This document shows positions 57,707-64,000 of a stretch of 64,000 nucleotides of DNA, one piece after another. The notes under the pieces were generated by a model that was not told where the DNA came from, ran no database searches, and worked only from the letters and a program-made list of their open reading frames with translations. The translations under genes and the position numbers were made by a program. Every line of letters begins with the position of its first letter. Positions within the stretch are counted from its first letter, which is position 1. This DNA comes from Bryobacter sp. (GTDB lineage Bacteria > Acidobacteriota > Terriglobia > Bryobacterales > Bryobacteraceae): NCBI GenBank assembly GCA_022843625.1, contig JALHNH010000010.1, forward strand, positions 96,313 to 160,312. The letters are read 5' to 3'.

Positions 57707-58229
57707 TTTGCCCATTGCGCAGCATCGCCATCCCACGGCGAACATAGTCAGTTCCGCTCACAACCGTGCCAATAGCCGCAGCCCAGAGCAGCCACTGCAG
57801 CCAGAATTTATCGAGCGTAAAGCACCCCGCTAGCATTGTTAATTGAATTACTGTGCTGGTTTTCCCATAAATAGAAGGTAAGAAATCCTCCTGGCCAGTC
57901 CGCCAGTTCACCACCCAGCTACCCACGAGAATTAAGGCATCCCGAAACAGAATCATCACCATCAACCAGTCTGGAATCCGCCCCATCTTCCACCACGCCA
58001 GTGTCGCCACAATCACCCAAACTTTGTCTCCAATCGGGTCCAGCAACACCCCCAACTTCGACTCAACGCCCATCTTCCTTGCCAACCACCCGTCGAGGGC
58101 ATCCGTCCATGAGATCCAAAAGAAAACCGTCCACGCCCACGCATGGCGCTCAAGGATCATCCACCCGATCAAAGGGGCCAGGAATACTCGACTGAGAGAT
58201 AGAAAATTAGGAAACCAACGCATGCGCAA
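57696..58229 (-). CDS. CDP-alcohol phosphatidyltransferase (PgsA-like)
   Basis: The 177-residue membrane protein carries the family motif D-x2-D-G-x2-A-R-x8-G-x3-D-x3-D in full (starting DALDGWLAR, ending DPIGD). About five hydrophobic segments. It joins a CDP-diacylglycerol to an alcohol such as glycerol phosphate in phospholipid synthesis at the inner membrane. Which alcohol is not certain; the RxxP-like start (RWFPNFLSLSRV) fits PgsA. It overlaps the 3' end of lpxC by 23 bp. Confidence 0.88.
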   Translation of the reverse strand: MRMRWFPNFLSLSRVFLAPLIGWMILERHAWAWTVFFWISWTDALDGWLARKMGVESKLGVLLDPIGDKVWVIVATLAWWKMGRIPDWLMVMILFRDALILVGSWVVNWRTGQEDFLPSIYGKTSTVIQLTMLAGCFTLDKFWLQWLLWAAAIGTVVSGTDYVRRGMAMLRNGQIKT

Positions 58230-59097
58230 CGCGATCCACCAGCTGATCGAAGTGAATCACTTCGTACAAACTAGGATCGCTCATAATCTTCGACACCAGC
58301 GCTACATGCATCGCATGTCCCGCCCGCTCCGCAACTACCTGCCCCAAAATTGGCCGTCCGATCAATGCCAGATCGCCAATCAGATCAAGCACCTTGTGCC
58401 GCACTGGCTCATTGGCGTAACGCAAACCCTCCGGATTCAGTACCCCCTGCTTGGTGAAACAAACCGCATTCTCAAGCGAGGCCCCACGAATCAACCCCAT
58501 ATTTCGCATCTGATCCAGCTCATGCTCGAAACCAAAAGTGCGTGCCGGAGCAATATCTTCGGCATAACGGTCTGGAGTAACTTCAAACTCCAGTTTTTGC
58601 CGACCTACCATTGGGTGATCAAAGAAAACATCACAATTTAAAACAAACCGGTCCGAGGGCAACATGCGGATCCGCTTCCCATTCCCCTCAACGGAAATCT
58701 CCCGCGTCAGCCTCAAATACTTTCGCTGCCGCCGCAGAGTTTTGATCCCGGCCTCTTTCAACAAAACGACCCATGGCAAGCTTGACCCGTCCAGAATGGG
58801 CACTTCCAGGTTATCGATCTCGATAATCGCGTTGTCGATCTCCATGCTGTACAAAGCACTTAGCAAATGCTCAGTTGTGGAGATCAAAACACCCTGCCGC
58901 ATCAAACTTGTGGCATAACTGACACGGGCTACGTGGCGAAAACTAGCCGCTATTGCAAACCCGTTAAGATCCGTTCGGTGAAAGACGATCCCGGTGCCTG
59001 CCGGTGCTGGCAGGATGCTGACGCTCGAAGGCACTCCATGATGCAACCCTATGCCGTTGGTAGCAACGGGATGCTGAATAGTAGTTTCAAACTGCAA
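58207..59097 (-). CDS. lpxC: UDP-3-O-acyl-N-acetylglucosamine deacetylase LpxC
   Basis: The 296-residue product is read from TTG because GGAGGT sits 5 bp upstream, while the open frame further upstream has none. Zinc ligands are visible in STTEHLLSAL (His) and RHKVLDLIGD (His and Asp), with the N-terminal GIGLHHG and the LDGSSLPW motif. It catalyses the committed step of lipid A synthesis, so this is a Gram-negative envelope organism. It precedes the phosphatidyltransferase gene on the same transcript. Confidence 0.95.
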   Translation of the reverse strand: MQFETTIQHPVATNGIGLHHGVPSSVSILPAPAGTGIVFHRTDLNGFAIAASFRHVARVSYATSLMRQGVLISTTEHLLSALYSMEIDNAIIEIDNLEVPILDGSSLPWVVLLKEAGIKTLRRQRKYLRLTREISVEGNGKRIRMLPSDRFVLNCDVFFDHPMVGRQKLEFEVTPDRYAEDIAPARTFGFEHELDQMRNMGLIRGASLENAVCFTKQGVLNPEGLRYANEPVRHKVLDLIGDLALIGRPILGQVVAERAGHAMHVALVSKIMSDPSLYEVIHFDQLVDRVAHALVS

Positions 59098-59301
59098 TGT
59101 GGACCTCCAAAGCCGGAGTGCACTGCTCAAACATGGATTTCAACTCACTACTGTAACAATTCTATGGAAATCTGTAAACCATTGATTTGTAGAACTTTGC
59201 AGGCAAAAATTGTGTCAAAATCACCACACACTCTAAGGCGAAACGTGTCCTGAATACACCACACTGAAAATGGGATAACCCGCTATCATGAGAATACCGT
59301 T

Positions 59302-61761
59302 ATGGCCGGCCTCGACTTTTCCACACCTCGTCTATTCCTCATCGATTCGTTCGGCTTTATCTTCCGCGCCTACCATGCCCGGGCACGCTCCTCCGCACCA
59401 CCCATGCGCACCTCCCGCGGCTCATCCACCGAAGCGGTATACATCTTCCACAACATGCTGCGCCGATTGCTCGCAACCTATAAACCTGACTATATAGTTG
59501 CTGTTTACGAGAGCCTCGGCCCTACGTTTCGCGAGCAGGAATTTGCCGCCTATAAGGCAACCCGCACTGAAACTCCGCCAGATCTCATTGAGCAAATTCC
59601 GCATTGCAAGTCGGTACTGGAAGCCATGAGTATTCCTGTCCTACAGGCCGATGGCTTTGAGGCAGACGATCTCATCGGCACTCTCGCCCGCCTCGGCACT
59701 GAAGCGGGGGTCGAAGTGATCATCGTGTCCAGCGATAAGGACATGCTCCAGCTCGTCAACGGCAATGTCAAAATGCTGAATCCCATGAAGGACGATACCT
59801 TCTACGACGCTGAAAAGACTAAAGAATTCATGGGAGTCCCGCCCAGCCAGGTCGCGGACCTGCTTGCCATAAAAGGAGATAAGGTAGACAACATCCCTGG
59901 TGCGCCGGGGATCGGCGATAAGGGCGCTGTCGAACTACTCGAAAAGTTCGGCTCGGTGGAAGCCGCGCTAGACCGTGCCGCCGAAGTGGAAAAGAAGAAG
60001 ATGCGCGAGATCCTGATCGAATTTCGAGACCAAATCCTTCTTTCCAAACGCCTCGCCACCATTCACTGCGAAGTCCCCATCGAATGGTCTCTTGAGGACG
60101 CAGCCGCCAAAGCTCCAGACCCGAACCTCCTCCGTGCCGTATATCAAGAGATGGAGTTCTTCAGCCTTCTCAAACAGCTCGAACCAGAAGCTGCGACGAC
60201 CTCAACCATCCCCGAGCTTAGCTACGATGATTTCTTGAAAGGCCTCACCGGCCCCTACGCCATCTCCGGCAATCGAGTCGCCGCCGCCCATGGCCAGGCT
60301 GAAATCACCGGGCCTCTCCCTGGTAATCCACAAATCGTCTACGACGCCAAAGCCAATCCCGCAGAACATATGGCCGAAGACGTGAAGCTGCTCGGCTTCC
60401 TCCACGATGCCGACCCCAGCGCAGTTTCGCTTGATACCCTTTCCGAGCGCCACCTGCACAACCGTCCCGCAGATGACGCAGTCGCTATTTGGCAAATCCG
60501 CGAAACGATCAAACCAAAACTGGAAGAGCGCAACCTCTGGCAAGTTTGGGAGACTATCGACAAACCTCTCATTCCAGTTCTCGACCAAATGGAGAAGACC
60601 GGTATCCGCATAGACCGCAACATCCTCGGCCTTATGTCCCAGGATTTCGAAGGGCAGTTGCAGATCCTCACCGACGAGATCTATCAAATGGCCGGCCACC
60701 CCTTCAATATCAACTCGCCACAACAACTCGGCGTCATCCTCTTCGAGGAGATGAAGCTTCCCACTCCAGGCAAGACAGCCAAAACCAAAAGCCATTCCAC
60801 CGCCGCCGACGTTCTTGAAGCCCTGGCTCTCGACCACCCGATCGCAAGGAAGGTTCTCGACTACCGGCAGCTTTCTAAATTGAAGAGCACCTACATTGAT
60901 GCGCTCCCTTTGTTGATTCGTGAAGACACAGGACGAGTCCACACCACGTTCAACCAAACCGGAGCCGCTACCGGCCGCCTGTCCTCCACCGATCCGAATC
61001 TCCAGAACATCCCCATCCGTACCGCTCAGGGCAGAGCCATTCGCGCGGCGTTTGTCCCTGAACCGGGCTGGACTTTGGTTGTGGCCGACTACTCACAGAT
61101 CGAACTTCGTCTGCTTGCCCACATGTCGAAGGACAAGGTTTTGGTCGAGGCGTTTCGGAATAACGAAGATATCCACACCCGCACGGCCAGTGAAGTTTTC
61201 GGCATCCCGCCACTGATGGTCACCTCCGAGCAGCGCCGCAACGCAAAGGCAGTCAATTTCGGAATCGTTTACGGCCAAACTGGTTTTGGTCTCGCCGCCC
61301 AACTCGGAATCCCGCGCTTCGAAGCCGAACAATACATTAAGCTCTTTTTCGAACGCTACTCGGGAGTCAAACGTTTTATTGAGGCAATTATTGCCGACTG
61401 CCGCAAAACCGGCATGACCAGGACGCTCTTTGGCCGCGAGCGCCCCATCCCCGACATCGAGTCGAAGAATCCGAACGCACGGAATTTCGCTGAACGAACC
61501 GCCGTCAATACGCCACTTCAGGGAACCGCCGCCGATTTGATCAAGCTGGCTATGATCGAGCTGGACAAGATCCTCAAAGCAGACCAATGGAAAGCCCGCC
61601 TGCTTCTTCAAGTTCATGACGAACTGGTCCTCGAAGCTCCACCCGAAGAAGTGGAGCCCTTGCGCAAGCTGGTCAAATCGAAAATGGAAAACGTCCAACA
61701 ACTTTCAGTTCCTCTTTTAGTTGAAACCGGCTACGGGCCCAACTGGCGAGACGCCAAGTAA
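59302..61761 (+). CDS. polA: DNA polymerase I
   Basis: The 819-residue enzyme has an N-terminal 5'-3' exonuclease (~residues 10-280; [42 protein letters not shown]) and a C-terminal polymerase with motif A DYSQIELR (D596), motif [15 protein letters not shown] (645-658) and motif C VHDEL (771-775). The middle 3'-5' exonuclease fold is shorter and the acidic DEDD residues are not recognised ([12 protein letters not shown] where DTE is expected), so proofreading is probably lost. F653 in the O helix is like Taq polymerase. Repair and Okazaki fragment processing. Confidence 0.95.
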   Translation: MAGLDFSTPRLFLIDSFGFIFRAYHARARSSAPPMRTSRGSSTEAVYIFHNMLRRLLATYKPDYIVAVYESLGPTFREQEFAAYKATRTETPPDLIEQIPHCKSVLEAMSIPVLQADGFEADDLIGTLARLGTEAGVEVIIVSSDKDMLQLVNGNVKMLNPMKDDTFYDAEKTKEFMGVPPSQVADLLAIKGDKVDNIPGAPGIGDKGAVELLEKFGSVEAALDRAAEVEKKKMREILIEFRDQILLSKRLATIHCEVPIEWSLEDAAAKAPDPNLLRAVYQEMEFFSLLKQLEPEAATTSTIPELSYDDFLKGLTGPYAISGNRVAAAHGQAEITGPLPGNPQIVYDAKANPAEHMAEDVKLLGFLHDADPSAVSLDTLSERHLHNRPADDAVAIWQIRETIKPKLEERNLWQVWETIDKPLIPVLDQMEKTGIRIDRNILGLMSQDFEGQLQILTDEIYQMAGHPFNINSPQQLGVILFEEMKLPTPGKTAKTKSHSTAADVLEALALDHPIARKVLDYRQLSKLKSTYIDALPLLIREDTGRVHTTFNQTGAATGRLSSTDPNLQNIPIRTAQGRAIRAAFVPEPGWTLVVADYSQIELRLLAHMSKDKVLVEAFRNNEDIHTRTASEVFGIPPLMVTSEQRRNAKAVNFGIVYGQTGFGLAAQLGIPRFEAEQYIKLFFERYSGVKRFIEAIIADCRKTGMTRTLFGRERPIPDIESKNPNARNFAERTAVNTPLQGTAADLIKLAMIELDKILKADQWKARLLLQVHDELVLEAPPEEVEPLRKLVKSKMENVQQLSVPLLVETGYGPNWRDAK

Positions 61762-61777
61762 TACACTAGAAGGCACT

Positions 61778-62611
61778 ATGCCTGAAGACAATTCACGCCG
61801 CGACTTTCTGGTCACCTCACTCCCCGTCGGGTTCGCCCTATCAGTTCAACCCGTAAGCGCTCAAACCATTACCACGGACATGGAAGGCATCAAGGCGCAC
61901 GAACTTAAAATTCCTGTGGCAGACGGTGAAATTCCGGCCTTCCACGCTCATCCGGCAAAGGGCAAAAACTTTCCGATTATTCTTGTGGTTCAGGAGATCT
62001 TCGGAGTCCACGAACACATCAAGGACCTATGCCGACGACTGGCAAAGAAGGGCTACTACGCAATTGCCCCAGCCCTCTACGCCCGCCAGGGAGACCCTGC
62101 CAAAGTCGAAAACATGCAGAACTTGATGCGCGACATCGTTTCCAAGGTCCCTGATGTCCAGGTAATGTCCGACATTGATGCCACACTGGCGTTTGCCGGC
62201 AAAGATGGTGGCAACGCAAAGAAAGCAGCTATCACGGGATTTTGTTGGGGGGGAAGCATAGTCTGGCTCTACGCGGCTCATAATCCCAAGATCAAGGCTG
62301 GCGCTGCATGGTACGGACGTGTCGTTGGTCAACCGAATCCAATGAGGGCAAAACAACCAATTGACATCGCCGCCTCCTTGACTGTTCCGGTATTGGGATT
62401 ATATGGCGGAAAAGACCAAGGCATCCCGCTCGACAGCCTCGACAAGATGCGCGATGCGCTCAAATCAGGCAAGTCCAAGAGCGAAATTATTGTTTATCCG
62501 GAAGCTCAACATGGATTCAACGCCGATTATCGCCCCAGCTACGGCAAGGCCGACGCCGAAAACGCTTGGGCTAAGATGCTTGCCTGGTTCAAAGAAAACG
62601 GAGTCGCCTAA
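61778..62611 (+). CDS. Tat-exported dienelactone hydrolase-family protein
   Basis: From [15 protein letters not shown] (AGAAGG lies 4 bp upstream) the product has 277 residues with a twin-arginine signal ([16 protein letters not shown]). The catalytic triad of the DLH family appears as Cys in [10 protein letters not shown], Asp in GGKDQGIP and His in [10 protein letters not shown]. It hydrolyses lactones or esters, probably in the periplasm. It follows polA by 16 bp. Confidence 0.88.
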   Translation: MPEDNSRRDFLVTSLPVGFALSVQPVSAQTITTDMEGIKAHELKIPVADGEIPAFHAHPAKGKNFPIILVVQEIFGVHEHIKDLCRRLAKKGYYAIAPALYARQGDPAKVENMQNLMRDIVSKVPDVQVMSDIDATLAFAGKDGGNAKKAAITGFCWGGSIVWLYAAHNPKIKAGAAWYGRVVGQPNPMRAKQPIDIAASLTVPVLGLYGGKDQGIPLDSLDKMRDALKSGKSKSEIIVYPEAQHGFNADYRPSYGKADAENAWAKMLAWFKENGVA

Positions 62612-62619
62612 AAATGAAA

Positions 62620-62646
62620 CAGGCCGCCCTGGAGGGAAGCGGCCTG
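62620..62646 (+). terminator. Hairpin downstream of the dienelactone hydrolase gene
   Basis: A perfect stem CAGGCCGC / GCGGCCTG with an 11-base loop directly follows the stop. No T-run, so function as terminator is uncertain. A second inverted repeat (TAGACTC/GAGTCTA, 62677-62702) lies 31 bp further on. Confidence 0.5.
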
Positions 62647-62762
62647 AACCTGCGGGTTATTAAATAATTCCGCATGTAGACTCCTCTGGAGGAAAGAGTC
62701 TAATGGCATAAGTGTAATCCTGGGTACAACCCGGAAAAATAGTACCGATGTACTAAAGAGTC

Positions 62763-63338
62763 CTACTCAACCAAAAAGCGGGTATCGACATCCACAAGCA
62801 GCGCATCCGGCAAGATGTGGATGCTGCGAATTTCCAATTTCGAGATTGTAACCTTGTAGGGGGAAGCGGCAGACCCTGCGGCCAGAAGCTTCCTCATCTC
62901 CTCCCGGATCGGATATCGTATCGCATCTCCAATGCTTGTCTGAAGAGCCTTCAAAACCTGTCGGGAATAATAAGTGTCACGCGATGAGATCTTTACCGTC
63001 GGCTTTGCCAGTAGTAACGTTCCGTCCTTGGTAGAAAGATCGGACAGGATTTCGAAATCAAACGAATCCCCAAAACCGATGCACTTGCCGAGGATGTCCA
63101 TTGAACTTTTGCCGGTAAATTTTGCCTGAATGAGGAGCTGCCCGTCCCGACTGGCAAAATGGGGTTCAGCCAGATAGGCAAAGTTGCACTTTGACTTCGG
63201 TGTACCTTTTACGTAGCGCTTGCCATCCTGGGTAAAAAGCTGCTGGGCCAGCTGTTTTTCAAGCAGAGGGAATCTGATTTCGATTTCGATCGCCCAGGCG
63301 GTACAGGTTGCGAGGAACAGGAGGGCAGCAAATTTCAT
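62763..63338 (-). CDS. Secreted hypothetical protein
   Basis: From MKFAALLFLATCTAWA the product has 191 residues with a signal peptide. The longer frame upstream runs into the 5S region and is rejected. Mature part is beta-rich and ends with IRSIHILPDALLVDVDTRFLVE; two central cysteines (SKCNFAY, LGKCIGF) may pair. Resembles a lipid-binding/BPI-like half-domain in strand pattern, but this is not firm. It lies past the rRNA terminator on the same strand, so its own promoter must lie in the short gap. Confidence 0.6.
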   Translation of the reverse strand: MKFAALLFLATCTAWAIEIEIRFPLLEKQLAQQLFTQDGKRYVKGTPKSKCNFAYLAEPHFASRDGQLLIQAKFTGKSSMDILGKCIGFGDSFDFEILSDLSTKDGTLLLAKPTVKISSRDTYYSRQVLKALQTSIGDAIRYPIREEMRKLLAAGSAASPYKVTISKLEIRSIHILPDALLVDVDTRFLVE

Positions 63339-63349
63339 AAGCTTAAGAG

Positions 63350-63388
63350 TAAAACGAAAAACCCCAGCTGTGAACCAGCTGGGGTTTT
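63350..63388 (-). terminator. Terminator of the rRNA operon
   Basis: Twelve-base arms AAAACCCCAGCT / AGCTGGGGTTTT around an 8-base loop, with a T-run on the minus strand (TTTTTCGTTTT). It sits 13 bp after the 5S 3' end. Symmetric, so it could also end rightward transcripts. Confidence 0.9.
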
Positions 63389-63400
63389 GTGTAAATTTAA

Positions 63401-63516
63401 TTGGGCAACGACCTACTCTCCCACACAGTCGCCCGTGCAGTACCATCGGAGCTGAGAGGCTTAACTTCCGTGTTCGGTATGGGAACGGGTGGGACCCTCT
63501 CGCTATGGTCACCCAA
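63401..63516 (-). rRNA. rrf: 5S ribosomal RNA
   Basis: About 116 nt on the minus strand with the canonical internal parts (CCCACCCGTTCCCA, CGAACACGGAAGTTAAGC, ACTGCACGGGCGAC and the closing TGGGAGAGTAGGTCG). Ends TTGGGTGACC and GTTGCCCAA pair. Boundaries are within a few bases. Confidence 0.95.
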
Positions 63517-63637
63517 AACTTGCGATGGCTTAAAGCCGATCGAAAAGCTTTGATATTGAATGTTGACAGACAGCCACTTTGTATAAAATTGGAGCGTACT
63601 GAAGTAACAACAAAATGCTGTATTTGTTGTAAAATTT

Positions 63638-64000
<363 letters not shown>

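Noticed and set aside
63517..63637. tRNA in the 23S-5S spacer
   Set aside because: No cloverleaf or TTCGA-like T-arm; only short inverted repeats.

Overview
The window looks like chromosomal DNA of an Acidobacteriota bacterium, probably of the Bryobacter/Solibacter group. The evidence is a PadR regulator followed by a ~900-residue ADOP-type (acidobacterial duplicated orphan permease) MacB-like permease, two very large secreted proteins ending in a TIGR03437-type C-terminal domain, PEP-CTERM secreted proteases, LpxC (so a Gram-negative envelope), and moderately high GC. This placement is inferred from gene families; no search was run. I see no phage, insertion sequence, CRISPR array or tRNA.

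Layout. 1-4.8 kb: the end of an SH3-like protein gene and a Tat-exported aldo/keto reductase, converging on a tight leftward operon (beta-barrel protein, zinc-ribbon protein, CbiX-like chelatase, ferredoxin-NADP reductase-like flavoprotein, two-helix membrane protein, cyclase-family hydrolase). 4.9-8.0 kb: a giant secreted beta-propeller/TIGR03437 protein. 8.0-18.3 kb: a leftward tad/cpa pilus-assembly operon (response regulator, GT-C-like membrane protein, cpaA, cpaB, cpaC, cpaE, cpaF, tadB, tadC, then a 31-residue membrane peptide). No Flp pilin gene lies in the window. 18.4-21.1 kb: an amidase with small neighbours. 21.1-26.4 kb: a metal-related divergent cluster (CobW/COG0523 GTPase, WD40 protein, thioredoxin-like [2Fe-2S] protein and metallo-beta-lactamase-fold hydrolase leftward; ZIP-like transporter and sugar-mutarotase-fold protein rightward). 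The two start codons are 31 bp apart around a palindromic operator-like sequence. 26.3-28.4 kb: tandem PEP-CTERM trypsin-like proteases. 28.5-32.5 kb: an ABC-2 exporter operon. 32.5-38.2 kb: an NHL-repeat TIGR03437 protein, an antitoxin remnant, a class C beta-lactamase, a lipoprotein, and an RsbRD-N-like protein with an attenuator-like leader. 38.5-43.8 kb: an NhaR-like regulator, a LytR/LytS-type pair whose kinase gene overlaps a c-type cytochrome gene, and an ECF sigma factor. 43.9-50.4 kb: a nucleoside transporter, a pyruvate-kinase-like protein, an M28 peptidase, ferrochelatase, a DUF1203 protein and a PhyH-like dioxygenase. 50.4-57.6 kb: accessory genes, namely a UPF0175/PIN toxin-antitoxin pair, PadR-ADOP, a secreted protein and a YtrA-type GntR/ABC cassette next to a truncated copy of that secreted-protein gene. 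57.7-62.6 kb: a CDP-alcohol phosphatidyltransferase, lpxC, polA and a dienelactone hydrolase. 62.8-64 kb: a secreted hypothetical protein and the 5S and 23S end of a leftward rRNA operon.

Two genome-scale signals stand out. Read by eye, the plus strand changes from G-rich to C-rich wobble bases in the 35-bp gap at about 45.1 kb whatever the gene direction, which suggests a replication terminus or an inversion edge. Several divergent gene pairs have almost no intergenic space and no Shine-Dalgarno sequence, which suggests leaderless transcripts.

The best candidate for an undescribed system is the CobW-WD40-[2Fe-2S] set facing a ZIP transporter through a shared symmetrical promoter/operator.
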